This document shows positions 42,132 to 52,691 of a DNA stretch of 64,000 nucleotides, piece after piece. This DNA is from Thermoguttaceae bacterium. GTDB taxonomy: Bacteria; Planctomycetota; Planctomycetia; Pirellulales; Thermoguttaceae. Where the stretch lies: NCBI GenBank assembly GCA_029975295.1, contig JARKPK010000156.1:23415-87414 (forward strand), given 5' to 3'. The position numbers and the translations under genes were made by a program. Numbering within the stretch: position 1 is the stretch's first letter; the number at the start of each line of letters is the position of its first letter. Below the pieces are notes generated by a model that was given only the letters and a program-made list of their open reading frames with translations, did no database searches and was not told where the DNA came from.

Positions 42132-43555
42132 TCCGGATCGCCCAGCAGGCGGGTCAGCCATTGGAAGTGGTTCTTCGGCACGTCGGGCTTATCGCGAATC
42201 GCCTCGTAGCGTTGCTTGGCCCGGGCGGCCGTCTGAGTCAACGGATAATCCCGAATCACGCTCTGGTAGTAGTAGCGCGCGGCGCCGTAGTAGAACTTCT
42301 TTTCGTAGTATTCGCCCATGGCGTAGTCGCGCAGGGCCTTGTTTTCTGCGATCTCTTTCGACGCTTTCAGCACATGCTCTTTTTCTTTACCCAACTCTCG
42401 GCCGAACTGGGTCAGCGTTTGGCGGGCGATTTCATCCGCGTCGGCCAACGGAGTGCCGTCGTAGTCGGCGCCGTCATAAACAAGCTGCTTCGACTTGAGT
42501 CCGAGCAAATGGGCCTCTTTTTGGTGCTTGCTTTGGGCGAAGTCGCGGCGGATGCGGTCGTACTGCCAAGCGGCGTCTTCATACTTGCCGCGAACGAAAT
42601 AGGCGTTGCCGGCAGCCATCCAGGCGTCGTCGGCCAGCGGGCCGGTCGGGTCGTGCAACTGGACGCGTTGGTAAGCGTCGATCGAGTGCCCGAACGTGTC
42701 GAACCACGGCCGCGTCCGATCGGTCAGGTTGGGCACAAACGGCCACACGCGGTTCTTCGCGTCGCTCTGCTCCCAGTAGCGACCGATGGCGAATTCGCGC
42801 TTAACGACGGTGTCGAGGTAGCGCGAATTATCGTACTTCTTGAGCAACTCGCCGTAGGTGTCGTGGGCCTTGGCGTACTGATCGCTAAAGAAGTAGCTTT
42901 CGCCCAGCATGAACATCGCGTCTTCTTCCAACAGCGAATCGGGCCACCGGGCTGCGGCCGTCTTGAATTTTTCGGCCGCTTCACGGTACTTCTTCGCCGC
43001 GAAGAGTTGTTCTCCTTCCTGAAACGCCTTTCGCGCAATCTTTTCGTCGGGACCGAGTCCCACGGTGTTCTTCAGACTCTTGAAGATGTTTTCCGGAGCA
43101 AGGTCGTCGGGCTCGAAAGAGCTGGTTTTCTTGGTGGGCGGAGGAGATTCAGGAGCCGGCGGCGGATAGACCTGCCGAGACGGCGCGCCGCCCGAGGCGA
43201 TCGAAGCGCGAGGGGCCGCCTCGCTAAGTGCCGGCATGACGGCCGACGCCTGCCGCACTGAGTTGGCCCCGGCCGCATCGCTCGACGGCCACGAGGTGGC
43301 CACCGGCGCGGCCGCCGACGGATCGGTCGCAGTCGGACTCGGTTGCGCGGCGGACGGCACGTTGCGTCCCGCGTTGTTCTTGCCAGTCAACAGCGGCCAA
43401 AGCCAGCCGTCTTCCGTCTGTTCGCCGGACGAGACCTTGGCGTCGGTCGGAAAAGAGCGTTGCGCTTGAGCAGGCGCCGGCGGCACCGAGGCGCAACCAA
43501 CCAACGCGCAGTTCAATAATGCGACAAGCCAGCCGCGACGCGGTGTGAAGAGCAT
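42128..43555 (-). CDS. bamD: BamD/YfiO-like outer-membrane assembly lipoprotein
   Basis: This 475-residue lipoprotein has a lipobox at LVGC (Cys21), then a Pro/Ala/Ser-rich region to about residue 150, and a TPR-containing C-terminal part. The BamD-like repeats include AFQEGEQLFAAKKYREAAEKF, WPDSLLEEDAMFMLGESYFFSDQYAKAHDTYGELLKKY and a later SVIRDYPLTQTAARAKQRYEAI. BamD is the essential lipoprotein partner of BamA in beta-barrel insertion. At nearly twice the E. coli length (about 245), the extra part is the disordered N-terminal region and additional repeats. It is translationally coupled to lptE by a 4-bp overlap, giving an outer-membrane biogenesis pair. Confidence 0.83.
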   Translation of the reverse strand: MLFTPRRGWLVALLNCALVGCASVPPAPAQAQRSFPTDAKVSSGEQTEDGWLWPLLTGKNNAGRNVPSAAQPSPTATDPSAAAPVATSWPSSDAAGANSVRQASAVMPALSEAAPRASIASGGAPSRQVYPPPAPESPPPTKKTSSFEPDDLAPENIFKSLKNTVGLGPDEKIARKAFQEGEQLFAAKKYREAAEKFKTAAARWPDSLLEEDAMFMLGESYFFSDQYAKAHDTYGELLKKYDNSRYLDTVVKREFAIGRYWEQSDAKNRVWPFVPNLTDRTRPWFDTFGHSIDAYQRVQLHDPTGPLADDAWMAAGNAYFVRGKYEDAAWQYDRIRRDFAQSKHQKEAHLLGLKSKQLVYDGADYDGTPLADADEIARQTLTQFGRELGKEKEHVLKASKEIAENKALRDYAMGEYYEKKFYYGAARYYYQSVIRDYPLTQTAARAKQRYEAIRDKPDVPKNHFQWLTRLLGDPE

Positions 43556-43710
43556 TCCCGACTTCCCTGTCTTGCCATCGCCTTCGATGCATCCGAGCCG
43601 AACGGTTCGGCCCATCATCGTCCCGTACGACCACCGCTCAACGCAAGAATCGCTGCAACGGATGAAGACCGGCCCGACGATGGTCCACGTTCATCCTGTC
43701 GCCATCTGTC

Positions 43711-44517
43711 CTATTTTTCGGACCTGCGTTGAGGCGATTTGTCTTGTTTCTTGCCGCACTGAGCGAACAGTGCGGCCATGTGATGGTGCATTCGAGTCCT
43801 TCGACCGATCAAGTGAGCCAAGTAGTTCGAAAGCAATCCTCGCAGCGGACCGGCCACCGCACTCGACATATCAACTGCGCGCCAGACTTCGGGGCGCGAG
43901 TCGGCTAACGCATCAAGCGTCTCCAAAACCTTCGGGCTAATGCTCGCCACCGCCCGTTGATCGGGCCGGCAACTCTCGCACAGCACTCCCCCGGCCTGAA
44001 GCCCGAAACTCACCCGTCCGCCATCGGCCGCCACGGCGGTCCCGCAACCCACGCAACAATCCAACGAGGGCATATGCCCCTGCAAACGCAAAGCGGTCAA
44101 CTCGAAATGCGCGGCGCATCGGGCCGCATCGTCGCCGGCAGCCAAGCATTGCAGCGTTTCGTCGGCGGAATCGAACAGCGCGGGGTTCGGATCGTAGTCA
44201 TCGGTCAGCACATCGAGCAGCTCGGCCACGTAATAGGCGGCATAGAGCGCGCCGAGCCCCCGCAGCGGAATCCGAAACCTCCGCAACAACTTGGCTTCCG
44301 TCAGCAAATCGAGGCTGTCGGCATGTTTGCGGAGGAAGACTATTCGACATAGGGCCAGCAGGTCAAGAGCAGACTCGAAGGGACTCTTCAGCCGCCGAGC
44401 CCCCTTCGCCAAAGCCCCTATTTTACCAAACTCTCGAGTGAACAGCGTTACAACCAGGCTGGTTTCGCTGAACTCCACGGTGCGAAGAACCAGGGCGGTC
44501 GCTTTTTCGCTCGGCAT
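43711..44517 (-). CDS. recO: DNA repair protein RecO
   Basis: This 268-residue protein has the N-terminal OB fold (ATALVLRTVEFSETSLVVTLFTREFG with GKIGALAKGARRLKSPF) and the central helical part. A C-terminal zinc finger has the pairs CVGC and CESC. RecO with RecR loads RecA onto SSB-coated DNA in gap repair. The ATG at 44517 matches the family N-terminus; the longer frame would overlap the sulfatase upstream. Only 32 bp separate it from the last sulfatase stop, so it could be read from the sulfatase transcript. Confidence 0.9.
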   Translation of the reverse strand: MPSEKATALVLRTVEFSETSLVVTLFTREFGKIGALAKGARRLKSPFESALDLLALCRIVFLRKHADSLDLLTEAKLLRRFRIPLRGLGALYAAYYVAELLDVLTDDYDPNPALFDSADETLQCLAAGDDAARCAAHFELTALRLQGHMPSLDCCVGCGTAVAADGGRVSFGLQAGGVLCESCRPDQRAVASISPKVLETLDALADSRPEVWRAVDMSSAVAGPLRGLLSNYLAHLIGRRTRMHHHMAALFAQCGKKQDKSPQRRSEK

Positions 44518-44549
44518 AGACGGTGGCCCACCCCAACGAGTCGATGCTG

Positions 44550-46241
44550 CTATTCGCGTTTGGCCGCCGGCGGCTGCGATGGTTTCGGCTTGTTCGGATT
44601 CCAAAACGTCTCTTCATCGGGCAAGGGCCCGGCCAGGGGCGGCGTTTCGAAGTATTTTCCGTCGTCAATCAAACGCGGATCGCGTGTCCGTTCTAGTTCG
44701 GCCAGCAGACGGTGTTCCAACGACTTCTTCACTTGCGAATAGGCGGGATCGTCAGCCACGTTTTTCGTTTCGTGCGGATCGCGTTTCAAATCATACAGCT
44801 CGTACCGAGGCCGCTTGCCGTAAACCCATTCGAAATGAGCCCGCCACTGTGGGTCGTTGCGATGGAGCACCATCCACGCCTTCGTGGGGCTTGCGTCTTC
44901 GTCGGGAAAGGTCACCCGGGTATTGGAAACGAGTTCCTGAAGGGTCGGAGGCTGATCGCCATCCAATCGATACGGGTCGCCCAACGGCCAGCGATCGGGC
45001 TTGAAATTGACGATCAACACATGGTCAGCCGTGCGAATCGCCCGCTGCGGGTATGGGCTCCGATCGGCGCGAGCAATGTCCACATGTCGCTCTCGGCCGG
45101 TAAGCACGAAATCGCGAGTCGGATCGACCAGCCCCGTCTTTTCCGCACGGAGAACCGGCCAAAGGCTGCGGGCCGTCATCACCTCGGGCACGGCAACGCC
45201 GCCAGCTTCCAAGAAGGTCGGCGCCAAATCGGCCAAGTTCACAAAGTCGTCAACCACGCGGCCACCGCGAACGCCCGGGCCGACAATGGCCAGCGCTACG
45301 CCCGTGCCAAAGTCGTACAGGTTGCACTTGCCGCGTAAGAAGCCGGGGGCGCCGTGGTCGCCACTGATGACGATCAGTGTTCGATCCAGCTCGCCCAACC
45401 GCTCCAGTTCTTCAACGATCACGCCAATCGACGCATCGAAGGCCGCGGCCTCGCCGAGGTAGTCGGCCAGGTCTTCGCGAATTTCGGGCACGTCGGGCAA
45501 GTACGGGGGCATTTTGCCTTGAAGGCTGTCGGGATCGATCCCCCACAGCGCTTTGCCGCTGCCGCGGGTCCATGCTCGGTGGGTGTTCGTCGGCCCAAAC
45601 CAGTAACAGAACGGCGCCCCGGCCGGCCGCGCCGCCAGAAAATCGCGGAAGTTCCCTCGCACTTCGGCGTAGAGTGCCTTCTTCGCCTCATCGGGCGTTT
45701 TGCCTTGTTCCACCATCTTCGTCGCGTTCTGCGAAAACTGGTTGAAACGGCGGCCGGCCTTCTCGTAAGCGAACTTCTGCCCGCCATAAGGAGCGTCGGC
45801 CGGTTGGCCGGGACTCCAAACCTTGAACGTCTTGCCGATGTGGTAGCCCGCGTCGCGCAACAGCAATGGATAGGAAGGAATCGACTCGTCCCAGATCGCG
45901 CCGCGCAGAATCGCGCCGCGGCCGGTGCGCCAGAAGTACTGCCCCGAAAGGATCGCGCTGCGGCAAGGAGTGCACGACGGCGCGTTGACATGGGCGTGGC
46001 GGAAGAGCACTCCTTTTCCGGCCAAACGATCGAAGTTCGGCGTCTTCGCCGCGTCGTTCACGCCGCCCGGCCCATCGAGCTTGGCATACGCCCCGGCGTG
46101 GCGCCCCCAATCGTCGGCAAAAAGGAAAACGATATTCGGCCGCTCGGCCGCAGTGCAGACCGCGGCGCCTTTGCCGGCAAAGAAGCCGGCGAACAACGCA
46201 GCGATCGATGCGATCAACAAACAGTGCCTTGGCTTGATCAT
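44550..46241 (-). CDS. Sulfatase 1 of 8 (heparan N-sulfatase-like, S1 family)
   Basis: This 563-residue exported sulfatase has a signal peptide at about 1-32. Metal-binding Asp pair is in [14 protein letters not shown], and the formylglycine motif is CTPCR with Cys90, followed by SAILSGQ. The C-terminal metal/substrate block reads [11 protein letters not shown]. The N-terminal spacing (RHAGAY, then [15 protein letters not shown]) and the middle region ([23 protein letters not shown]) are closest to N-sulfoglucosamine sulfohydrolases. It probably removes sulfate from a glycan. It is the last gene of the array and ends 32 bp before recO. Substrate assignment is inference. Confidence 0.9.
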   Translation of the reverse strand: MIKPRHCLLIASIAALFAGFFAGKGAAVCTAAERPNIVFLFADDWGRHAGAYAKLDGPGGVNDAAKTPNFDRLAGKGVLFRHAHVNAPSCTPCRSAILSGQYFWRTGRGAILRGAIWDESIPSYPLLLRDAGYHIGKTFKVWSPGQPADAPYGGQKFAYEKAGRRFNQFSQNATKMVEQGKTPDEAKKALYAEVRGNFRDFLAARPAGAPFCYWFGPTNTHRAWTRGSGKALWGIDPDSLQGKMPPYLPDVPEIREDLADYLGEAAAFDASIGVIVEELERLGELDRTLIVISGDHGAPGFLRGKCNLYDFGTGVALAIVGPGVRGGRVVDDFVNLADLAPTFLEAGGVAVPEVMTARSLWPVLRAEKTGLVDPTRDFVLTGRERHVDIARADRSPYPQRAIRTADHVLIVNFKPDRWPLGDPYRLDGDQPPTLQELVSNTRVTFPDEDASPTKAWMVLHRNDPQWRAHFEWVYGKRPRYELYDLKRDPHETKNVADDPAYSQVKKSLEHRLLAELERTRDPRLIDDGKYFETPPLAGPLPDEETFWNPNKPKPSQPPAAKRE

Positions 46242-46295
46242 CGGTCATTGCTCCTGAGGGAACAGGCGAATAATGCCGCCGGGCCGTAGGTCGCC

Positions 46296-47699
46296 TCACT
46301 TCAATTGCGGCTTGCCCGGAACCACCCCGGATTGATGCTCGGCGACGGCCTGACGAATCTGCACGATCACCTCGGGATGGGCTGCGGCCACATCTCGCTT
46401 TTCGGAAGGATCGCGTCCCAGATGAAACAACATGGGCGGTTCGTGTTCCTCGGCCTTCGGCGGGCCGTAGCCGGGCTGAGTGCGAAAATGAGCTTTCCAT
46501 TGGCCCAATCGGGCGGCAAAGAGCTGGTCGCCGCGATAATAGAAGAAGGGGCGCTGAGGCAGCGACTTGCCTTCGAACAACAGCGGTGAAAGATCGACGC
46601 CGTCGATGGCCACCGAATCGGGCAACGCCCCGCCGGCCAACCGCAGCGCTGTGGGGAACAAATCCATCGCGTTGGCCAGCTCCGATGTGACTCCGGGGCG
46701 AATTCGGCCGGGCATCCAAGCGATTCCCGGCACGCGCATCCCGCCCTCCCAGGTGCTGCCCTTCCCTTCGCGGAACGGGCCGGCGCTGCCGCCCTGGTCG
46801 CCCATCACCAACCAAGGCCCGTTGTCGCTGGTGAAGAAAACCAGCGTTCTTTCGGCAATGCCTTCGCGCCGAAGCGCATCGAGCACTTGCCCCACGCTCC
46901 AGTCGATCTCTTCCACCGTGTCGCCATAGATTCCGGCGGGGCTCTTGCCCTTGAACTCCGCCGACGCGAACAGGGGCACATGCGGGAAGGTGTGCGCAAA
47001 GTAGAGGAAGAAGGGACGATCCTTCCACTGGCGGATCAGCCCGACCGCTTCCTCCGTATAGCGCCGAGTGAGCGTGGTTTGATCGGCCGGGCGTTCCACC
47101 ACTTCACCATCCCGCAGCAAAGGCACGTTCCAGCCGTCGCGCGGCGGATCGGCCGAACCCGACGCGCCGCGCGGCAGATCGGCGCGCCCGTCCATGTCGT
47201 TCGAGTAGGGAAGCCCGAAGCTGCGGTCGAACCCCTGATCGAGCGGCCGTGCGCCGGGATGAATACCCAGGTGCCATTTGCCGATGTGCGCCGAGGCGTA
47301 GCCGAGCGGTTTCAGGGCTTCGGCGATAGTGATTTCCGACGGTGGCAGCCCGCCCTCCGAGTTGGGAAACAATACCCTGCGATTTCCGCACATTCCGCTG
47401 CGGATGGGGTAGCGCCCGGTAAGCAGCGCGGCCCGGCTGGGGGTGCATACCTCGGCGGCCGAATAGAAGTCGGTGAACCGCAATCCCTCGGCCGCCATCC
47501 GATCGAGGTTCGGCGTGCGAATCGTCGGCGAGCCGTAACAGCCCAAATCGCCGTAGCCGAGATCGTCGGTGAAGATGACGACGAGATTCGGCTTATCGAC
47601 GCTCGGTGTTTCCGCAGCGGCGGCAAACGAACAAACGACGGCCAGCGTCCAAGAGATCATCGCGGCCGATCCGGCACGTCGGAACCAAAGCGTTCTCAT
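46296..47699 (-). CDS. Sulfatase 2 of 8 (arylsulfatase A-like, S1 family)
   Basis: This 467-residue protein has a signal peptide (about 1-29) and VIFTDDLGYGDLGCYGSPTI, the hallmark opening of arylsulfatase A/cerebroside-sulfatase-type enzymes. The formylglycine motif is CTPSR with Cys85, followed by AALLTGRYPIRSGM. AHIGKWHLG and FFTSDNGPWL supply further active-site residues. The ATG at 47699 follows GGAGAGG at 5 bases; a GTG lies 15 bases further upstream. It starts 46 bp after sulfatase 3 and ends 54 bp before sulfatase 1. The natural substrate is unknown, most likely a sulfated polysaccharide fragment. Confidence 0.92.
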   Translation of the reverse strand: MRTLWFRRAGSAAMISWTLAVVCSFAAAAETPSVDKPNLVVIFTDDLGYGDLGCYGSPTIRTPNLDRMAAEGLRFTDFYSAAEVCTPSRAALLTGRYPIRSGMCGNRRVLFPNSEGGLPPSEITIAEALKPLGYASAHIGKWHLGIHPGARPLDQGFDRSFGLPYSNDMDGRADLPRGASGSADPPRDGWNVPLLRDGEVVERPADQTTLTRRYTEEAVGLIRQWKDRPFFLYFAHTFPHVPLFASAEFKGKSPAGIYGDTVEEIDWSVGQVLDALRREGIAERTLVFFTSDNGPWLVMGDQGGSAGPFREGKGSTWEGGMRVPGIAWMPGRIRPGVTSELANAMDLFPTALRLAGGALPDSVAIDGVDLSPLLFEGKSLPQRPFFYYRGDQLFAARLGQWKAHFRTQPGYGPPKAEEHEPPMLFHLGRDPSEKRDVAAAHPEVIVQIRQAVAEHQSGVVPGKPQLK

Positions 47700-47745
47700 G
47701 GAACCTCTCCGCACTTCAGACGCATTGCAACAAGGGAAAGAGGAG

Positions 47746-49239
47746 CTACTGCGGGATCGGATCGTCGCTTTTGATCGGCTGGCCTTCCCAAACGGCTTCG
47801 CCCGACGCCCGGTCGTACGTCAGCACCCGATGCGCGCTGCCCGGCGCCGGCGGACGATCGATTGCCGGCAGCCAGCGCTTGTGCTCGGCAACGACATTGG
47901 CGAACTCGGGCCGCCCGGCCAAGTTGGTCCACTCATGCGGATCGGCCTGCATGTCGTAGAGCTCTTCGCTCCCGTCCGCATAGCGAATGTATCGCCATCG
48001 AAAGCTGCGGACCGCATGGTTGCCCTGATTGTGGCTGGTAATGGCGGGGCGCTGGCGGACCGCTTGAGCGTCGCGCAACTGCGGGCCGAGCGTGATCCCT
48101 TCGAGGTCGTCTCGCGGCTTCACACCGCACAGCTCGATGAGCGTCGGATAGATATCGAGCAACTCAGCCGGTTGCGCGCATCTTCCGCCGGCGGCGACAC
48201 CCGGTCCGGCAAAGATCAGCGGCACGCGGGTCGATCGCTCCCAAAGCGTATTCTTGCCGGTGATCCCTTTTTCGCCCAAATGAAACCCGTTGTCGCCCCA
48301 GACGACGACCACGGTGTCTTTCGCGCGGTCCGACTTCTCCAACGCATCGAGAATCCGTCCGATCTGAGCGTCAACGAAGCTCGTGCAGGCCAAGTACGAC
48401 CGCACCAGATTGCGCCATTGGTTATTCTCGCGGACCCAAGCCAGCCGTGGCTCGGGCAAGCGCCAATGCAGATACCAAGAGAACCGCGGCGTGTCGTTGC
48501 GGTCGTCTTCTCGAACGGGCGGCAGCAGACTGTCGTCGTCGGGATAGAGATCAAACCACTTCTGCGTGGCGTAGCAGGGCACATGAGGCAGAAAGAAGCC
48601 CACGGCCAGAAAGAACGGTTTGTCGCGAGGCAACGTATCGAGTTGCTCGATCGTCCAATCGGCGAGTTTGTAGTCTTGCTTGTCTTCGTCGCGATGCGGG
48701 AACACGCCCCAATCCATCAGCGGATGGTTGCCCATCGGCGTCGGCGGAATGAGTTTCTTCTCGGGTTTGACTCCGATCCCGGTGGGCGGGCCCCAAACGT
48801 CGAACTCGACCGCCCGCAGCGCCGGCCCGCCGGGACTGCCGTGGTAAATCTTGCCGGCAGTCAATGTTGTGTAACCGTGGGCTTTGAAGTGCTGCGGCAA
48901 CGCAACGCGGTCGCGCAACTCGGGCACCGACCGGAACCATGGCGCCAGCCCATAAACCCCAGTCGTCGTGGGCCGGAGCCCAAGCATCAGACTGGTCCTC
49001 GAAGGATTGCAGAGCGGTGAGTTGACATGCGCGTTAAGAAACGTGGTGCCGCGAGCAGCCAAGCGGTCGAGGTGCGGAGTTTTCGCGACCGGGTGACCGC
49101 CCAGATGGCCGATCCAGTCGTTCTGATCATCGATGGCGATGAAAAGCACGTTAGGCCGTCGCGGTTGTTCGGCGCCAATGGCCGACCAATTTGCCAGCCC
49201 GCTTACAACAGCGCTCAGTGCAATGAACAATCGCATCAT
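47746..49239 (-). CDS. Sulfatase 3 of 8 (iduronate-2-sulfatase-like, S1 family)
   Basis: This 497-residue exported sulfatase has a signal peptide of about 23 residues and then [20 protein letters not shown], typical of the iduronate-2-sulfatase group. The formylglycine motif is CNPSR with Cys77 ([20 protein letters not shown]). TAGKIYHG replaces the GKWHxG block of arylsulfatases, as in that group, and [13 protein letters not shown] carries the C-terminal metal ligands. Its ATG overlaps the stop of sulfatase 4 by four bases (ATGA), so the two are probably translationally coupled. Action on 2-sulfated uronic acids is an inference from the subgroup. Confidence 0.92.
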   Translation of the reverse strand: MMRLFIALSAVVSGLANWSAIGAEQPRRPNVLFIAIDDQNDWIGHLGGHPVAKTPHLDRLAARGTTFLNAHVNSPLCNPSRTSLMLGLRPTTTGVYGLAPWFRSVPELRDRVALPQHFKAHGYTTLTAGKIYHGSPGGPALRAVEFDVWGPPTGIGVKPEKKLIPPTPMGNHPLMDWGVFPHRDEDKQDYKLADWTIEQLDTLPRDKPFFLAVGFFLPHVPCYATQKWFDLYPDDDSLLPPVREDDRNDTPRFSWYLHWRLPEPRLAWVRENNQWRNLVRSYLACTSFVDAQIGRILDALEKSDRAKDTVVVVWGDNGFHLGEKGITGKNTLWERSTRVPLIFAGPGVAAGGRCAQPAELLDIYPTLIELCGVKPRDDLEGITLGPQLRDAQAVRQRPAITSHNQGNHAVRSFRWRYIRYADGSEELYDMQADPHEWTNLAGRPEFANVVAEHKRWLPAIDRPPAPGSAHRVLTYDRASGEAVWEGQPIKSDDPIPQ

Positions 49240-50825
49240 GGCGTCGGCTCGATGGGGTTTGGTTCGGTGTCTTCAGGATCGGCCCAGCCCGCCTTTGGCT
49301 TCTCGCCGCGCGAGTAGCTGTCGTAGAAACCGGGCTTCGAGGCCGACGGATACTTGTCGAACATGTCGCCGCGGCCGAACATTCGCGGGTCGTCTTGCCG
49401 CTTCAGTTCGCCGGTCATGCGTTCCAAGAGTTCTCCCTTGACCTTGGCCAGCGCCTCGTCACCGGCCCGGTTGTTCACGCAGTCGGGATCCTGCCGCAGG
49501 TCATAAAGTTCTTCGGCCGGACGCATGCCGAAGCAAAGCCGCCAGTGGAGATTGCTGCGGTCGGCTCGGCCTTGCCGCAAGATCAACGTCTTGGTCGGGC
49601 TCGAGTCGGTGTCGAGGTAGCCGGTTTCCGGATTGCCCGCCGGCCAACGCGTCGGTTCATAATTCCGCAAGAAGAGATAATCGCGCGTGACGATGCCGCG
49701 GATCGGGTAGCCCCAGTCATGCGGACGGCCAACGTCGGTTCGCTCTTTGCCGATGAGCACGTGATCGCGATTCGGGTCGATCGAACCGGACGTGTCACTT
49801 TCCAGCAACGGCCGCCAGCTCTTGCCGATCATCGGCTGCATCCCGCTGGCCGCAGCATCGATTCTCGCATAGTCGAGCACCGTCGCCGCCACGTCGGTGA
49901 AATCGACGAAGTCGTCAATCACCCTTCCCGAACGCGCTATTCCGCCGGGCCAACGAATTGCCAGCGGAACATGGTTCGAATCGTGGTAAGCGTAGCCCTT
50001 CACACGGGGAAAGGGCATGCCGTGATCGCTGGTGACGATGATCAACGTTTGATCGAGCAGCCCGCGCTTTTCGAGTTCGTCGATCATGCGACCCAGGTGA
50101 CGGTCGAAGTGTTCGACCTCGAAGGCGTAGTCGAGCATGTCGTGGCGCACTGTTTCGTCGTCGGGCCAGTAGCCGGGCACCCGATCGACGTCGGCCAATT
50201 TCTTGCCGCCCTGCTCGACGCCCGACCGATACTCGTACGAGCGGTGCGGCTCGAGCGCCCCATACCAAAAGCACCACGGCGCGTCCTTCGGAGCGGCATC
50301 AAGAAAATCGACGAAGTTGCCCGCGTAGTCGTTGTTGCTGATCTTGGGGGTTGGGGGCGACGCTTTGCGGGCATTGTAGGGCGTTCCCGTCAGACGGCGC
50401 GGCCGCCCGGCCGCGTCGTTGGCAATACCCGGCGCCCATCCCTTTGCCGTGCAGCCCACATGCCATCCTCGCTCGGCCAACACCTCGGGCCATGTCTTGA
50501 ACTTGGCGGGAAAGTACGGCTGATGATTGGCTGCTTCTTCCAATTGCCAAAGCTGCCGCCCGGTGAGCAGAATCGCCCGCGACGGCGCACACTTAGCCAT
50601 TGGGGTGTATGCCCGCGTGAAGAGCAGGCCCTGCTCGGCCACACGATCGAAGGCCGGCGTTTTGATCCACTTCGTGCCGTACGCGCCGGCATGAACGCTC
50701 CAATCGTCGGCAATAGCCAGCAAGATATTCGGGGGACGTTGCTCCGCAGCCTCGGCGTCGGCCGCCCCCTCCAACAGCGAAACGCACAGCGTAACGGACG
50801 CAAGAAGCTTTAGAAACCATTTCAT
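49236..50825 (-). CDS. Sulfatase 4 of 8 (N-sulfoglucosamine sulfohydrolase-like, S1 family)
   Basis: This 529-residue protein has a signal peptide (about 1-28), [16 protein letters not shown] with the metal Asp pair, and formylglycine motif CAPSR with Cys79 followed by [10 protein letters not shown]. The block [25 protein letters not shown] and the [14 protein letters not shown] block resemble heparan N-sulfatases and are related to sulfatase 1 more than to the others. It starts 36 bp after sulfatase 5 and overlaps sulfatase 3 by four bases. The exact substrate is unknown. Confidence 0.9.
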   Translation of the reverse strand: MKWFLKLLASVTLCVSLLEGAADAEAAEQRPPNILLAIADDWSVHAGAYGTKWIKTPAFDRVAEQGLLFTRAYTPMAKCAPSRAILLTGRQLWQLEEAANHQPYFPAKFKTWPEVLAERGWHVGCTAKGWAPGIANDAAGRPRRLTGTPYNARKASPPTPKISNNDYAGNFVDFLDAAPKDAPWCFWYGALEPHRSYEYRSGVEQGGKKLADVDRVPGYWPDDETVRHDMLDYAFEVEHFDRHLGRMIDELEKRGLLDQTLIIVTSDHGMPFPRVKGYAYHDSNHVPLAIRWPGGIARSGRVIDDFVDFTDVAATVLDYARIDAAASGMQPMIGKSWRPLLESDTSGSIDPNRDHVLIGKERTDVGRPHDWGYPIRGIVTRDYLFLRNYEPTRWPAGNPETGYLDTDSSPTKTLILRQGRADRSNLHWRLCFGMRPAEELYDLRQDPDCVNNRAGDEALAKVKGELLERMTGELKRQDDPRMFGRGDMFDKYPSASKPGFYDSYSRGEKPKAGWADPEDTEPNPIEPTP

Positions 50826-50861
50826 CGCAACTGCTCCCAGTCGGAATGGACAAAGTCCACT

Positions 50862-52448
50862 CTAGTTGCGCGTGGTCGCCCGCGGTTGCCCAACAGGCTG
50901 CCGGATGTTCCGCGCCGGCGCGGCGCCGTAGGCCTCGGGCGGCACTTGGTCGAGGGGCGGGGCCTTGCACTGGCGACGCAGTTCTTCCAATTGCGATCGC
51001 AATTCCTTCACCGTCGCCGCGTACGCCGGATCATTGATGAAGTTCTTGGTTTCCCGCGGATCAACATGCAGGTCGTAGAGTTCCCATTCGTCGAGGTCGG
51101 GACGGTAGTAATGCACGAGCTTGTAGCGCTCGGTCACTATCCCGTAGTGCGGCCGAACGCGGTGCGGCTGCGGAAATTCGTAGTAGTGATAGTAGAATCC
51201 GGTGCGCCAGTCCGCCGGCGTTTGGCCTTTCAGAAGAGGCACGAGGCTGCGGCCTTGCATGTCGTCGGGCGCCGGAACCCCGGCCATATCGAGAAACGTC
51301 TGCGCAAAGTCGAGCACCGAAACAAGCTTGCTCGTGGCGTCGCCCGGACGAGTTACCTTCGGCCAACGGACGAGCAGCGGCGTCGTCAACGATTCTTCCA
51401 GAATCCACCGTTTGTCGAACCAGCCGTGTTCGCCCAAGAAGAAGCCCTGATCGCTCGAATAGACGACCACCGTGTTCTCGGTCAGCCCCTCGTCGTCGAG
51501 ATACTTCAACAGGCGCCCCACGCTCTCGTCAACCGCCTTGATGCAGCCGAGGTAATCGTGCATGTAACGCTGGTAACGCCATCGCACCAGGTCTTGACCG
51601 CTGAGGTTGGCCTGCCGGAATTTCTCGTTGCGCGGTTCGTAGTAGGCGTCCCATTCCCGGCGCTGCTCGGGCGTCAGGCTTGGAGGAGCGACGAGTTTCG
51701 CGTCGCGATCGGTGAACGTCTTGGCCAAGGTCATGTCTTGATCGCGCCAGGCCAGCCCGCGGCCGTTCCCGTAATCGTCGAAAAGCGTTTCCGGTTCCGG
51801 ATAGACGCGGTCGTTGTCCCAACCTAAGTGCCGCAACGCGGGCGCCCATTCACGATGGGGCGCCTTGTGCTGACTCATCAGCAGGAAGGGCTTCGAACGG
51901 TCGCGGTTCTTGAGCCATTCGATCGACAAATCGGTGATTACGTCGGTAACGTAGCCCTCGTGCTTGACTCGCTCGCCCCCGCGAATCATCGGCGGGTTGT
52001 AGTAGATTCCCTGACCGGGCAAGATGTGCCAGTAGTCGAAACCGGTCGGGTCGCTCTCAAGGTGCCATTTGCCGACGATGGCTGTTTGGTAACCGGCTTT
52101 CTGAAGCAGTTTTGGAAACGTCGTTTGCGATCCGTCAAACGGCCGTCGCGGGTCGTTGCCGTAGAAACCGTTCAGGTGCGAGTACTTGCCCGTCAGCACC
52201 GTCGCCCGGCTCGGACCGCAAATCGAGTTGGGCACCAGGCAGCGGGTGAACTTCATTCCCTCGTTCGCCAAACGATCTATATTGGGCGTTTGGATCAATT
52301 TCCGCGACTCACCGTAGCAACTCACCGCCTGGGTGGTGTGGTCGTCGGAGAAAATGAACAGGATATTCGGTTGCGAGCGTTCAGCCGCTCCGGCAGCCGC
52401 GACGGTCGCGATTGCCGCCGTCCAGCACAACAGTGCGATTCTGGTCAT
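50862..52448 (-). CDS. Sulfatase 5 of 8 (N-acetylglucosamine-6-sulfatase-like, S1 family)
   Basis: This 528-residue exported sulfatase has a signal peptide of about 22 residues, [16 protein letters not shown], and formylglycine motif CGPSR with Cys77 ([17 protein letters not shown]). [18 protein letters not shown] and [20 protein letters not shown] complete the active site. The C-terminal part (about 415-510) contains the [14 protein letters not shown] block common in this subgroup. This combination is typical of bacterial GlcNAc-6-O-sulfatase-like enzymes. It begins the tightly packed half of the array (gaps of 36 bp, overlap, 46, 54 and then 32 bp to recO). Confidence 0.92.
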   Translation of the reverse strand: MTRIALLCWTAAIATVAAAGAAERSQPNILFIFSDDHTTQAVSCYGESRKLIQTPNIDRLANEGMKFTRCLVPNSICGPSRATVLTGKYSHLNGFYGNDPRRPFDGSQTTFPKLLQKAGYQTAIVGKWHLESDPTGFDYWHILPGQGIYYNPPMIRGGERVKHEGYVTDVITDLSIEWLKNRDRSKPFLLMSQHKAPHREWAPALRHLGWDNDRVYPEPETLFDDYGNGRGLAWRDQDMTLAKTFTDRDAKLVAPPSLTPEQRREWDAYYEPRNEKFRQANLSGQDLVRWRYQRYMHDYLGCIKAVDESVGRLLKYLDDEGLTENTVVVYSSDQGFFLGEHGWFDKRWILEESLTTPLLVRWPKVTRPGDATSKLVSVLDFAQTFLDMAGVPAPDDMQGRSLVPLLKGQTPADWRTGFYYHYYEFPQPHRVRPHYGIVTERYKLVHYYRPDLDEWELYDLHVDPRETKNFINDPAYAATVKELRSQLEELRRQCKAPPLDQVPPEAYGAAPARNIRQPVGQPRATTRN

Positions 52449-52691
52449 GGCTTCTCAACAACTCCCTGCAATTGGGAATTCGGCCCAATGCGCCCTCTCA
52501 GGCGTGCGGGCCACTTTCCCTGTTCCGCGGTTTCGTTCCGTACTCCCAAGCGAAGCGGCGAGCATTGTGCTGCCGCCGATGCGATAAAGGAAGTCTATGG
52601 CCCCGTAGCTGCACGATGCAACAACAACGTTCGGTGGCGGTCCAGCCGGCCGCCACGGCGAAAGTTCGCCGTCACGCGGCTCAGCCGGCGG

